Assembly: GCA_012964825.1 (NCBI GenBank)
Contig: DTTI01000040.1
Coordinates: 46,480-94,607, forward strand
Origin: Candidatus Neomarinimicrobiota bacterium
Lineage (GTDB): Bacteria > Fidelibacterota > Marinisomatia > Marinisomatales > S15-B10
Reading direction: 5' to 3'
DNA: 48,128 bases
Shown: piece after piece, positions 33,647-42,906 of the stretch
Position numbering within the stretch: position 1 is the first letter of the stretch
Layout of the letters: the number at the start of each line of letters is the position of its first letter
The notes under the pieces: model-generated
Told to the model about the DNA's origin: nothing
The model's input: the letters and a program-made list of their open reading frames with translations, nothing else
The model's database searches: none
Position numbers and translations under genes: made by a program

Positions 33647-35177
33647 CCGTCCGGACAGGTTTATTCTCATCATTTTGGACGGGTTGGGACTCCGGGACAC
33701 CAGAGAGAACAACGCCTTCCGACTGGCCCGTACTCCTACATTTAACCGGTTGTTCAAGGAGAGTCCTTGGTCAACGCTAGACGCTTCGCAGGAAGCAGTG
33801 GGATTGCCCGCCGGAGTCATTGGCAACTCGGAAGTGGGGCATATGACCATTGGTGCTGGACGCATCCTGAAAAACGATCTGGTGAGGATCAATGACTCCA
33901 TCGCTGATGGTACGTTCAAGGATAAGGGTGAGATCAAGAATATTCTTACCTATGTGAAAGATAAGGGATCGGCACTTCATTTGCTTGGCCTTGTTTCTGA
34001 TGGGGGAGTTCACAGTCATTTCAGTCACATTCCGCCGCTGGTGAAATGTGCAAAGGCTGCCGGGGTGGAAAAAGTTTTTCTTCATGCCATTACCGACGGC
34101 AGAGATACATCGCCCTACGGTGGCGTCGATTATGTCAGGCAAACTGAGTTGGCTCTGTCTGAAATAGGCATTGGACAAATTGCTACTGTGGTTGGAAGGT
34201 ATTACGCCATGGACAGGGACCGCCGTTGGGATCGGACCGAGCGGGCATACCGCATGTTTGTGTCAGGTGAGGAGGAGAAGGCCGACTCAGCGGTCGAGGC
34301 CATTGAAAAATCGTACTCAGCCGGTGTGACCGATGAGTTCATTGAGCCCATCGCGGTTTCAGATGATGACGGTGAGTTTCATAACATTGCACCGGATGAC
34401 GCAGTCCTCTGTTTTAACTTCCGGGCCGATAGGATGCGGCAGATATGCCCCGCTCTCGGAAGTGGTGATTTTTCACAATTCTCCACACTTCAAAGCCCTA
34501 TCCGACTCACGTCCATGACTGTTTACAAAGATAATTTCGACTTCCCCGTGGTTTTTGGGTCGCAAAGCATTGAGATGAAATTTGGTGAAGTTTTGGCGCA
34601 GGCAGATTTCAGACAGTTGAGAGTGGCAGAGACTGAGAAGTATGCCCACGTCACTTACTTCCTCAATGGTGGAGATGAAAACCCTTACGATGCGGAAGAG
34701 AGAGTGCTCATCCCATCACCACAAGTAGCTACTTACGACCTCCAGCCGGAGATGAGTGCCTACGGTATTCGGCAAGCTGTGGTGAAGGCCATAGATGATG
34801 AGAGCTGTGATGCCATAGTCATGAATCTTGCCAATACAGATATGGTAGGGCACACCGGTGATCTCAATGCCACCATCCGTGCCGCTGAGGTGGCGGATGA
34901 GGTTTTGGGAAATGTGTTGGAAATGGTGACTCGAAAGAGAATGGTAGCTTTTGTTACAGCCGATCACGGAAATTGCGAGGTAATGGTGGATGAAGAAACA
35001 GAGCGGGAACACACCGCCCATACACTGAACCCAGTTCCGTTTGTTCTTGTAAATGGAGCAAGTGATATGCACCTTCGTACAAAAGGCAGTCTATCAGATG
35101 TGGCCCCCACAATTCTCGATGCGGTTCGTTTGCCGATACCGAATGAAATGACTGGGAGTAGCCTACTGGAATCGTGA
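33639..35177 (+). CDS. gpmI: 2,3-bisphosphoglycerate-independent phosphoglycerate mutase
   Basis: A dimanganese enzyme interconverting 3- and 2-phosphoglycerate in glycolysis and gluconeogenesis. The 512-aa length is normal. ILIILDGLGL (about 9-18) carries the first metal-binding Asp. GVIGNSEVGHMTIGAGR (about 59-75) holds the phosphorylated Ser, HAITDGRDTSP and GRYYAMDRDRRWDR are substrate contacts, and the C-terminal half has NTDMVGHTGD and TADHGNCE with the other metal ligands. GTG 33639 gives the complete N-terminus and overlaps the preceding gene by 8 bases; the stop overlaps the heptose kinase GTG. Confidence 0.97.
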   Translation: MPDRPDRFILIILDGLGLRDTRENNAFRLARTPTFNRLFKESPWSTLDASQEAVGLPAGVIGNSEVGHMTIGAGRILKNDLVRINDSIADGTFKDKGEIKNILTYVKDKGSALHLLGLVSDGGVHSHFSHIPPLVKCAKAAGVEKVFLHAITDGRDTSPYGGVDYVRQTELALSEIGIGQIATVVGRYYAMDRDRRWDRTERAYRMFVSGEEEKADSAVEAIEKSYSAGVTDEFIEPIAVSDDDGEFHNIAPDDAVLCFNFRADRMRQICPALGSGDFSQFSTLQSPIRLTSMTVYKDNFDFPVVFGSQSIEMKFGEVLAQADFRQLRVAETEKYAHVTYFLNGGDENPYDAEERVLIPSPQVATYDLQPEMSAYGIRQAVVKAIDDESCDAIVMNLANTDMVGHTGDLNATIRAAEVADEVLGNVLEMVTRKRMVAFVTADHGNCEVMVDEETEREHTAHTLNPVPFVLVNGASDMHLRTKGSLSDVAPTILDAVRLPIPNEMTGSSLLES

Positions 35178-36157
35178 TCTCAGCCGTGAAATTCAAAGAA
35201 CTGGAAAGCCGCTTTAATGAACTCAACATTCTCGTCATTGGCGATGTGATGCTGGATAACTATATCTGGGGCGAAGCTGAGCGCATATCACCTGAAGCCC
35301 CTGTGCCGGTAGTAAACGTCAGATCTTCCAGCTCCACTCCTGGCGGTGCTGGAAACGTCGTGGCCAACCTTCGTGCGCTGGGCGCCTCAGCTGCTCTTCT
35401 AGCTGTGGTCGGTGACGACAAGGAAGGGACACAGCTCAAATCACTTCTGAGAGAGTCAGGCGCTGATATCTCCATGATCTTTACCGATCCGTCCCGGCCC
35501 ACCACGGTAAAGACGCGCATCATTGCTCACAATCAGCAGGTGGTCCGCACAGATTGGGAGGACGATACTGCTATCACAAATGAATTGCGTGGCAAACTCC
35601 GGGACAGTATTGAACGGGAAGTTTCTTCTTTTGATGGGGTTATTCTTGAGGATTATGACAAGGGGCTCGTGGACGGGCAGATCATTATTGATATTATGCA
35701 ACTGTGTAAGGAATCGGAGGTGCCGGTTTACGTGGATCCCAAAGCGAGAAATTTCTTTGGTTTTGAAGGCGTTAAGCTCATGAAACCGAACGCATCAGAA
35801 GTAGCTCACGCTGCCGGTATCGAACTGAATGCTGACAATGTGAGTGAGGTTGGTGTAACTCTCCGCGATCGGCTGGCGTGCGAGATGCTCTTAATTACGC
35901 TAGGAGCGGAAGGGATGTCTCTATTTGATGATGGAGGGCACCACCTCATCCCGACAAGGGCTCGTGCAGTCCACGACGTTTCGGGCGCCGGTGATACCGT
36001 AATCTCCACATTTACACTGGCTCACCTCAGCGGCACCACACCAAAAGAAGCGGCAGAAATTGCCAACTTTGCAGCAGGTAGAGTTTGCGAGGAGGTTGGT
36101 GTTGTACCCATCTCTCTGGAGAAGCTGCACGAAATTATCGCCAGCCACAAGGCCTGA
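35174..36157 (+). CDS. rfaE1: D-glycero-beta-D-manno-heptose-7-phosphate kinase (RfaE domain I)
   Basis: A PfkB/ribokinase-fold sugar kinase of 327 aa, matching the N-terminal half of bifunctional HldE. It phosphorylates heptose-7-phosphate to the 1,7-bisphosphate for ADP-heptose and lipopolysaccharide core synthesis. Landmarks are VIGDVMLDNYIWGEAERISPE (here VIGDVMLDNY then ERISPEAPVPV), TPGGAGNVVANLRALGA, LEDYDKGL, KPNASE and the C-terminal anion-hole GAGDTVIST. The cytidylyltransferase domain is absent, so a separate HldC-type protein should be encoded elsewhere. It implies a Gram-negative envelope. GTG start overlapping the gpmI stop. Confidence 0.92.
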   Translation: MISAVKFKELESRFNELNILVIGDVMLDNYIWGEAERISPEAPVPVVNVRSSSSTPGGAGNVVANLRALGASAALLAVVGDDKEGTQLKSLLRESGADISMIFTDPSRPTTVKTRIIAHNQQVVRTDWEDDTAITNELRGKLRDSIEREVSSFDGVILEDYDKGLVDGQIIIDIMQLCKESEVPVYVDPKARNFFGFEGVKLMKPNASEVAHAAGIELNADNVSEVGVTLRDRLACEMLLITLGAEGMSLFDDGGHHLIPTRARAVHDVSGAGDTVISTFTLAHLSGTTPKEAAEIANFAAGRVCEEVGVVPISLEKLHEIIASHKA

Positions 36158-36167
36158 CAACAGGTCC

Positions 36168-37844
36168 ATGAAAGGTTTCTGTTTTTTAGGGCTGTGGCCT
36201 CTCTTTTTTTCTTTTCTTCAGGCCCAGGCAGATATCATTTATGACCCCTGGGACTGGGTCACCTACCGTTTTAGCCAGGACATAGCTTCAATTTCCGACG
36301 GACCGGAGCATGTTTACTTCGCATCTCCCGGAGGAATCTTAAGGTACCAAACTTTCGGCAGGTACTGGGACTTTCCCATCACAACTTCTCAGGGTCTATC
36401 TGACTTCACCGTCACGGCTATCTACTACGATTTTCACACACATATGCTGTGGGCATCTACACCGCAAGGTCTGGACTACTCCATGGACGGCGGCGGGAGG
36501 TGGAGTAAGGTTTCAAGAGATGAGCTCGGTTTGAGAGATCGGGAAGTGATTATCAGGATCGGCTCAACGGCTGAGGAACTATTCTGTGTCACGCCGTCTC
36601 AAATTCTAAAAGCTGACCACCTTTCAGGATTTCTCATTATGTCCTATTCGGAGCCACCTCCAAAAGATCAGATCACATGGGGAAGTTCATTGATGATTGG
36701 TACGGCAGCTGTCAGAGATATAGTTGACGGTTTCACCGCAATGGGAGGATGGAATCTCGAGCTCGGCTGGCTCAACGGTCCGTCTCTCAATGAAAAAGCG
36801 CCCATCACCACCGTTCACACTGACAGATTTGGGGATATGTGGGTAGGGACTCGTGGCGGACCTGTCTTTCGAGGTGACCAACAGTTGATGATACTGGAGC
36901 CAAAGCCTGTGGGACTGGCACAGACAAATGCCACGGTTTTGGAGTTTTGGGGAACCAGTCTTTGGGTAGCTGGTGTCAGTGCACCGGACGTCCCAAGCGG
37001 CATCACACTCTTGGATACTGACCGGAGCACCAGTGAACTTTTTCGCCGCGGTGTAGAAATCAGCTTCGGCCTTGATGCCGTGACGGCCATTGAAAAAGTT
37101 GGAAAACAGTGGTGGTTCGGGACGCCTGATGGTATTCAGATCTATGATCCTCAAAAAGATACTTGGACCGTCTTTTCAAAGGTGAAAACTCTCATCGATG
37201 AAACGATTAGTCACCTTAAGACGGACGGTGAATATATTTATGTTGGAACTCGGATGGGCGTGGTAAGAGTTTCGGTTGAAAAAGGCATTCTTGATCCTTG
37301 GCCCGTCACTCACGATATAGGGCGATGGCCGTCGGATGCCCTTGAATGGGATGGGTCCAATTTGTGGGTCAGTTCCCGGCGGCATCTTTGGAGATGGTTT
37401 GCTGACGCTGATTTCTTTTACCAGTACGGCAGTTTTGGTGAAGAATTAACGGGAATCCAGCCAGGCGAAGCCACACTCATGTCACCGGTAACGGCTGTTG
37501 TATCTTCTGACAGTATGGTTTATTTTGCTGACGAGTTTGGTCTATTGATATATAACAAGACTGAAGGAAAATGGGATCGATACACCGCTGAATCAAAACT
37601 GGTGGGATACCGCACACTGGACATGGATGTGGCTAACGTTGACGATAGCACCACGGTGGCTTGGCTCGCAACAACTAACGGGGCTGTCATGGTGAATTTC
37701 AGGACTGGCTTCGTGCGTCAATTCGGCCTAAGAGACGGCCTTCCGTCTCAGCAGATTACCGCTGTTCGAGTGGAGGGAGATCAAGTTTGGTTGGGAACCG
37801 CTGAGGGGTTGTGTCGGTTCAAATGGTTAAGGTATCTGCAATGA
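36168..37844 (+). CDS. Secreted beta-propeller protein
   Basis: A 558-aa exported protein. The frame is open into rfaE1, but ATG 36168 gives a clean signal peptide (hydrophobic about 3-15, cleavage after AQA), so I start there. The mature part consists of repeating blades of the form D..G.MWVGT..G....., as in ligand-sensor propellers. Examples are DMWVGTRGGPVF, QWWFGTPDGIQIYD, YIYVGTRMGVVRV, NLWVSSRRHLWRW and QVWLGTAEGLCRF. No histidine kinase follows, so it is a free propeller. It overlaps the GWxTD gene (ATGA), which implies the two products work together, perhaps at the cell surface. Confidence 0.8.
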   Translation: MKGFCFLGLWPLFFSFLQAQADIIYDPWDWVTYRFSQDIASISDGPEHVYFASPGGILRYQTFGRYWDFPITTSQGLSDFTVTAIYYDFHTHMLWASTPQGLDYSMDGGGRWSKVSRDELGLRDREVIIRIGSTAEELFCVTPSQILKADHLSGFLIMSYSEPPPKDQITWGSSLMIGTAAVRDIVDGFTAMGGWNLELGWLNGPSLNEKAPITTVHTDRFGDMWVGTRGGPVFRGDQQLMILEPKPVGLAQTNATVLEFWGTSLWVAGVSAPDVPSGITLLDTDRSTSELFRRGVEISFGLDAVTAIEKVGKQWWFGTPDGIQIYDPQKDTWTVFSKVKTLIDETISHLKTDGEYIYVGTRMGVVRVSVEKGILDPWPVTHDIGRWPSDALEWDGSNLWVSSRRHLWRWFADADFFYQYGSFGEELTGIQPGEATLMSPVTAVVSSDSMVYFADEFGLLIYNKTEGKWDRYTAESKLVGYRTLDMDVANVDDSTTVAWLATTNGAVMVNFRTGFVRQFGLRDGLPSQQITAVRVEGDQVWLGTAEGLCRFKWLRYLQ

Positions 37845-39115
37845 AACGCTTCTTCTTTTTTACTATCTTGATATTTTTCATCGTCACTAACCTCTCCGCG
37901 CAGCGAGGCCGGGGGAAGGGTCTCAAAGAGCTAGGAGCCCCTTATTTTTCTGTAAGTGCCCCGGGTTACCCCACTGAGACTGTCGATTCCGCCCGTTTGG
38001 ACGTCTATGTCCGTGTACCTTACGATGCCATTCAGTTCGTCAAGAAAGGGGATTTATTCGAAGCAAAATACGAAATCACCGTTACTTTACTGGACAAAGA
38101 CGATGATCAGATAGAGAGGCAAATCAAAGAGTTTGTATCAACAACGTCTGATTTCAGCGCAACTGTATCTCCCCGGGAAGGTGACCTGAGTGCTCAGTCA
38201 TTTAAGATTGCTCCGGCTAAATATACTTGCGTTGTGGAAGTAACAGACAAAGACACACACAAGACGGGCCGAAGGAAAGTGAAGGTCGATGTCACCAGGA
38301 TGGGAGAAGAAAGTGCCATCAGTGATTTGCTTCAGCTTGATCCAAACAACAAAGCGGAAGATCATCCGATGGGACTGCCTGTGATTCCGCCAAGAACATT
38401 TGAGAGCGATTCAATAGTCCATGTTTATTACGAGGCGCGTTTGCCAAAAGGGACAGAATCACTTTTTGTCAGTTTACTTTCTGTTGAAGATGAGGTTTTA
38501 GAGGAAGATACAATTGATGTAACTGACAAAGGCTTGTTCATAAAAGATATCCTTGAACAAGAATTTGAGGCTACCGTTGCTTCCCGTTTCAAACTGGAGT
38601 TGAGCTTAGATAAAGAGACAGGCAAGGATGATGAAGTGATGTCTGAAATTGTTATTCAGAATCTCTGGCTCGGCATGACAGCTTTTGTCAACAATCTTGA
38701 TAATGCTATCGAGCAGTTGAGGTTTATAGCCTACTCAGATGAGATGAAAAAATTGAATAATAGCAAAGAGGATAAGAAGGAAGAGAACTTCAGAGCTTTT
38801 TGGGTAAAGCGTGACCCCACGCCAGATACACCAAAAAATGAACTGATGGATGAATTCTACCGCCGCATTCAGTACTCCAACGAAAAATTCGGTACGTGGC
38901 AGGAAGGGTGGAAAACAGCTATGGGCATGATTTTCATTCTATTTGGACCGCCTGATGACATTGAAGTGAATATGTATGGCCGCGACGGCCGCCATTACCA
39001 AAGGTGGACCTATTTTAAGATCAGTCGCTCGTTTACTTTTGTAGACTATAACGGTTTTGGCGAATACGAACTTATGGACCCATACGTCTCACCGTACGGC
39101 ACCCGTTGGCGGTAA
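37841..39115 (+). CDS. Exported GWxTD-domain protein
   Basis: A 424-aa protein with a signal peptide (residues about 1-20, ending LSAQ), using ATG 37841, which overlaps the propeller stop. The middle has Ig- or beta-sandwich-like strands. The C-terminal 120 residues match the GWxTD domain of FCB bacteria: FWVKRDPTPDTPKNELMDEFYRRI, given in parts as FWVKRDPTPDTP and DEFYRRIQYSNE, then GWKTAMGMIFILFGPPDD and a WTYFKI segment. The signature Asp is replaced here (GWKTA instead of GWxTD). Function of the domain is unknown; exported, probably surface-associated. Confidence 0.85.
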   Translation: MKRFFFFTILIFFIVTNLSAQRGRGKGLKELGAPYFSVSAPGYPTETVDSARLDVYVRVPYDAIQFVKKGDLFEAKYEITVTLLDKDDDQIERQIKEFVSTTSDFSATVSPREGDLSAQSFKIAPAKYTCVVEVTDKDTHKTGRRKVKVDVTRMGEESAISDLLQLDPNNKAEDHPMGLPVIPPRTFESDSIVHVYYEARLPKGTESLFVSLLSVEDEVLEEDTIDVTDKGLFIKDILEQEFEATVASRFKLELSLDKETGKDDEVMSEIVIQNLWLGMTAFVNNLDNAIEQLRFIAYSDEMKKLNNSKEDKKEENFRAFWVKRDPTPDTPKNELMDEFYRRIQYSNEKFGTWQEGWKTAMGMIFILFGPPDDIEVNMYGRDGRHYQRWTYFKISRSFTFVDYNGFGEYELMDPYVSPYGTRWR

Positions 39116-39155
39116 ACGTTTCGACAGTAATTACCTCCGTCCCAAACTTTAACAG

Positions 39156-39962
39156 TTGAACCGACCTTTCTCACACTCCAGTCTTTCCTTGTATGAGCAG
39201 TGCCCAGCAAAGTACAAGTTCAGTTATGTTGACAACATCAGTAAACCGTATGAAAGTATAGAATCCTTTTTGGGAAGAAGGGTGCATGAAAGTTTGGAAT
39301 TTCTCTACAGCGAGATGGTGAAGGGTCGTCTTCTTCTGTTTGATGGTGTCGTCAATCATTTCACCAAGGGGTGGAACGAAAAATGGCACAAGGACGTGGT
39401 TATTGTGAAGAAACGTTTTTCCGTGGACCACTACTTCAAACTGGGAACAGACTGTCTCGGCCGGTATTACCGCAAACATAAGCCATTTTCTTCTCCAGTA
39501 AAGGAGATAGAGTACACGGTTCTTTTCAAAATGGATCCTGAGGATGATTTTCAAATAAAAGGGATCATTGACCGCCTCGATCACTTGGGTGATGGGAAAT
39601 GGGAGATACATGATTACAAAACTTCCAGCAGGTCCATGAGCCAGGCCGACGCAAATCGGAATCGACAGTTAGCATTGTATCAATTGGGTGTCCAGCAAGT
39701 TTTTGACGGTGTGGAAAATGTTGAACTTGTCTGGCATTTTCTTCAGCACGGTCAGGAAGTCCGTTCAAGCCGCAGCGTTCGCCAGCTGAAAAATCTAAAA
39801 ACAAAGATTCGAAATTTGGTGTCAGAAATTAAGGAGTCCATCCAAAATAATGGTCCCTTTCTGCCACAAAAGTCGCCCCTATGTTACTGGTGTTTTTATT
39901 GGGAAGAATGCCCCGCTGTAGCCGGGCACAATCCCGTTGTGAAAAGAGAGGCCGCGCCCTAA
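39156..39962 (+). CDS. PD-(D/E)XK nuclease with a predicted [4Fe-4S] cluster (RecB/Cas4-like)
   Basis: A 268-aa stand-alone RecB-family nuclease. The catalytic core is visible: IKGIIDRLDHL carries the first Asp and EIHDYKTSS the Asp-x-Lys, followed by NRQLALYQLGVQ, the Gln/Tyr motif IV. Four cysteines at C16, C243, C246 and C252 fit the iron-sulfur staple of AddB and Cas4. Such proteins are 5'-3' or flap-type exonucleases in repair; no CRISPR or helicase gene is nearby, so a Cas4 role is not supported. TTG start, 13 bases before the RNase HI gene. Confidence 0.85.
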   Translation: MNRPFSHSSLSLYEQCPAKYKFSYVDNISKPYESIESFLGRRVHESLEFLYSEMVKGRLLLFDGVVNHFTKGWNEKWHKDVVIVKKRFSVDHYFKLGTDCLGRYYRKHKPFSSPVKEIEYTVLFKMDPEDDFQIKGIIDRLDHLGDGKWEIHDYKTSSRSMSQADANRNRQLALYQLGVQQVFDGVENVELVWHFLQHGQEVRSSRSVRQLKNLKTKIRNLVSEIKESIQNNGPFLPQKSPLCYWCFYWEECPAVAGHNPVVKREAAP

Positions 39963-39975
39963 CTTCACCGCCGCA

Positions 39976-40533
39976 ATGAGCGATCTCACTGCTCGCCAAA
40001 AAGGGCTGCTCGTCAAACTCTTTTCTCCGGATAACATTAAAACGCTGTCGACCCTGATTGACGATTCCTCTGATTCTGATTGGAGTGATCTTTACACTGC
40101 ACTCATTTCCGACAAAAGTGATAATGCGGCAACGGTGTACATAGACGGCGCTTCCGAACTTCACAACTCTACAGCCGGCATCGGTGGCATTTTTTTTAGA
40201 GATGGAGCGCCTGATAAAGAGCTCTATTCCTTTTCAGAAAATATTGGCTCGGCTACCAATAACGAGGCAGAGTATACTGCCCTTATCAGAGCACTTGAAC
40301 TGGGTAATGAACTCAACATCAGTCAACTTTCTATATTTAGTGATAGCGAACTTATTGTGAAGCAGATCAACCTTGAATACAAGGTGAAGAATGAACGGCT
40401 TCAAAAACTCCATAGTTCGGCTCGCGCCATGTTGGCCGAATTTGACTGGACTCTTCAGCATGTCCCCCGGGAGAAGAACAAAAAGGCCGATACTCTCAGC
40501 AAACAGGCGTTGACGAAGGGTGTTGAGAAATGA
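39976..40533 (+). CDS. RNase HI-domain protein with N-terminal extension
   Basis: A 185-aa protein: residues about 1-50 are an extra helical region without recognised homology, and 53-180 form an RNase HI domain. The catalytic acidic set is D57 (VYIDGASE), E99 (TNNEAEYTAL), D123 (FSDSELIV) and D172 (KKADTLSK). It lacks the basic-protrusion handle, resembling the archaeal/RnhA-YpdQ subtype. It cleaves RNA in RNA-DNA hybrids if the family activity holds. Its end overlaps rmlA (ATGA). Next to the nuclease at 39156, a shared role in removing hybrid or flap structures is conceivable but unproven. Confidence 0.88.
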   Translation: MSDLTARQKGLLVKLFSPDNIKTLSTLIDDSSDSDWSDLYTALISDKSDNAATVYIDGASELHNSTAGIGGIFFRDGAPDKELYSFSENIGSATNNEAEYTALIRALELGNELNISQLSIFSDSELIVKQINLEYKVKNERLQKLHSSARAMLAEFDWTLQHVPREKNKKADTLSKQALTKGVEK

Positions 40534-41594
40534 AAGGGCTCCTTACAGCAGGCGGCCACGGCACCCGGCTCAGACCCATCACCCATACGAAGAACAAGCA
40601 CCTGATCCCTATCGCAAATCGGCCCATGCTTACCTATGCTATAGAATATTTGTCTGATGTAGGAATTAAAGAGATTGGCATTATCGTGAACGCCGATGAC
40701 GATGAGATTGAAAAGTCTTTTGGTTCTGGAAAGAAACTGGGGGTGAAACTTACCTATATTCCTCAGAGAGCACCACTCGGTTTGGCCCACGTGATTAAAA
40801 TTGCCGAGCCGTTCATTGGCGATGATAAATTTCTTTTCTATCTCGGTGATAACATTCTTGTAGGCGGCGTGAGGCAATTTGTTGATGAATTCGAAGCTGC
40901 TGGCTCTAACTGTCATTTGGTGCTTAGCAAAGTGCCCGATCCGGAGCGGTTTGGTGTACCTGAAATAAGCGGAGATCAAATCATTTCCATTGAAGAGAAG
41001 CCGTCAAATCCCAAAAGTGATTTTGCTGTGACCGGTATTTATCTTTATGACAGTTCTATCTTTGAGGCAGTTAACAGGATAAAGCCGTCGGCGCGGGGCG
41101 AGCTGGAAATTTCCAATGCCCATCAATATCTGTTGGACAGTGGGAAATCGGTTTCCTTTTCCGAAATCACAGGATGGTGGAAGGATACGGGTAAACCGTC
41201 CGATCTTCTTGAAGCAAACAGACTAATTCTTGATAATCTCCATGGAAAGAATTCAGCTAAGATAGACAATAAATCTTTTGTTACTGGTCGAATCGTTGCT
41301 GGTAAAGGGACCACTGTAAAGAATAGTAAAGTGAGGGGACCGGTCATCCTTGGCAAAAATGTACACGTTGAGAATGCCTATATTGGCCCTTACACTTCTA
41401 TTTCTGACGACTGTGACATTATTGGTTGCGAAGTGGAGTACTCAATCGTTATGTCCGGGTCGTCACTGAAAGACGTTGAAAAAAGAATCGAAGCTTCTCT
41501 ATTGGGTCACGACGTTGAATTGAGTCAGTCAAATACCAGGCCCCGGGCGCACAGGATTATGGTAGGTGACCAGGGAAGAGTGGAAGTGGCCTAG
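40530..41594 (+). CDS. Glucose-1-phosphate thymidylyltransferase, long form
   Basis: A nucleotidyltransferase of 354 aa with a C-terminal left-handed beta-helix (RmlA-long type). The N-terminal half has LLTAGGHGTRLRPIT (residues 4-18), KHLIPIANRPM, PQRAPLGLAHVI, FYLGDNILVGG, EEKPSNPKSDFAVTGIY and WWKDTGKPSDLLEANR. The C-terminal 110 residues contain hexapeptide repeats (VRGPVILGKN, YIGPYTSIS) ending MVGDQGRVEV. It activates glucose-1-phosphate as dTDP-glucose for deoxysugars; other nucleotide specificity is possible. No rmlB/C/D are nearby. Starts in an ATGA overlap with the RNase H gene. Confidence 0.93.
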   Translation: MKGLLTAGGHGTRLRPITHTKNKHLIPIANRPMLTYAIEYLSDVGIKEIGIIVNADDDEIEKSFGSGKKLGVKLTYIPQRAPLGLAHVIKIAEPFIGDDKFLFYLGDNILVGGVRQFVDEFEAAGSNCHLVLSKVPDPERFGVPEISGDQIISIEEKPSNPKSDFAVTGIYLYDSSIFEAVNRIKPSARGELEISNAHQYLLDSGKSVSFSEITGWWKDTGKPSDLLEANRLILDNLHGKNSAKIDNKSFVTGRIVAGKGTTVKNSKVRGPVILGKNVHVENAYIGPYTSISDDCDIIGCEVEYSIVMSGSSLKDVEKRIEASLLGHDVELSQSNTRPRAHRIMVGDQGRVEVA

Positions 41595-41595
41595 G

Positions 41596-42906
41596 ATGGT
41601 GCTTGTCTCATCGAACGGCGCTGAAAGAACAGTTGCATTCCACACGCTGGGGTGCAAGCTGAACTTTGCCGAGTCCGCTTCCATTGTCACAAACATGGAA
41701 TCTCAGAGCTTCAAGCGTGTTGATTATTCTGAGAGGGCTGATGTCTATATTGTAAACACCTGCTCCGTCACCGAAAACGCTGATAGAAAGTGTAGGAAAG
41801 CGGTTCGGCAGGCACTGAGGAAATCCCCGAGCGCATTTGTGGCTGTCATAGGCTGTTATGCTCAGCTCCGCCCTGAAGAAATTTCGGCCATTCCCGGAGT
41901 GGATCTTGTCTTGGGTGCCGGTGAAAAGTTTAATCTACCTGCTTATCTAAGTGATCTCTCCAAAAGAGAATCGGGAGAGATCCATTCCTGCGATATCGAA
42001 ACGGTTAATCGCTTTTTCCCGTCTTGCTCAACATCGGAGCGGACCCGGGCATTTCTGAAGGTCCAAGACGGCTGTGATTACACGTGCTCCTACTGTACCA
42101 TTCCCATGGCTAGGGGTCGGAGCCGGAGCCATACAATTAAACAAACGGTAGCCAGCGCTCGGCGGCTTCTTGATGTAAAGGTGAGGGAAATTGTGCTCAC
42201 CGGTGTCAATATAGGCGACTTTGGTGCCGGCTCTGAAAAAACCTTTATTGGTCTTTTGGTGGCCCTTGATAGGATTGGTGCCGAGCGAATACGTATTTCA
42301 TCTATCGAACCGAACTTGCTGACAGATGATATCATCAACTTTGTGACCGGTTCAAACTCATTTGTTCCTCATTTCCACGTGCCACTTCAGTCCGGTTCAG
42401 ACAAAATCCTAAAGTGGATGCGACGCCGCTATTCCAGTGATATGTATCTGTCCCGGATCAATCAAGTAAAACAGGCCATGCCTCATAGCTGCATCGGTGC
42501 AGATGTGATTGTTGGATTTCCCGGTGAGACTGATAATGATTTCAGGGCAACAGTCCGCCTGTTGAATGATGCGGATGTTTCATACCTGCATGTTTTCAGC
42601 TATTCTGAACGTCCCGGGACAGATGCTGCTGAAATGAAAAAGAAGGTCGCGCCAAACGTTCGTGCTGAGCGAAGCAAGCATCTTCGTATTCTTTCAAAAA
42701 AGAAGAGAAGTGCGTTCTATGAATCGTGCTTGGGGCAAGTTCGTAACGTTCTTTTCGAGACCTGGGATAACGGTATTCTAGAAGGTTTCACCGATAATTA
42801 TATCCGTGTCAAAGTGCAAGGGGAGAGGAGTTTTTCCGGGACAACTCAAAGAGTGAGTTTAAGGTCTATTCGCGATGGTGTTATGCAGGGAGTCTTATCC
42901 AATTGA
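41596..42906 (+). CDS. mtaB: tRNA t6A37 methylthiotransferase
   Basis: A radical-SAM methylthiotransferase placing a methylthio group on t6A37 of tRNAs that read ANN codons. About 436 aa, using ATG 41596 just after the preceding stop; the frame is open upstream but the family starts here. The N-terminal UPF0004 domain has HTLGCKLNFAES, NTCSVTENADRKCR and GCYAQLRPEE, each bearing a cluster Cys. The radical-SAM motif is CDYTCSYC, followed by GRSRSH. A C-terminal TRAM-like segment ends the protein. The N-x-A-E-S after the first Cys is MtaB-like rather than MiaB or RimO. Confidence 0.94.
   Translation: MVLVSSNGAERTVAFHTLGCKLNFAESASIVTNMESQSFKRVDYSERADVYIVNTCSVTENADRKCRKAVRQALRKSPSAFVAVIGCYAQLRPEEISAIPGVDLVLGAGEKFNLPAYLSDLSKRESGEIHSCDIETVNRFFPSCSTSERTRAFLKVQDGCDYTCSYCTIPMARGRSRSHTIKQTVASARRLLDVKVREIVLTGVNIGDFGAGSEKTFIGLLVALDRIGAERIRISSIEPNLLTDDIINFVTGSNSFVPHFHVPLQSGSDKILKWMRRRYSSDMYLSRINQVKQAMPHSCIGADVIVGFPGETDNDFRATVRLLNDADVSYLHVFSYSERPGTDAAEMKKKVAPNVRAERSKHLRILSKKKRSAFYESCLGQVRNVLFETWDNGILEGFTDNYIRVKVQGERSFSGTTQRVSLRSIRDGVMQGVLSN

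Noticed and set aside
39156-39962. Cas4 of a CRISPR system
   Set aside because: No repeat array or other cas gene is nearby; the four-Cys PD-(D/E)XK arrangement is shared with non-CRISPR repair nucleases.
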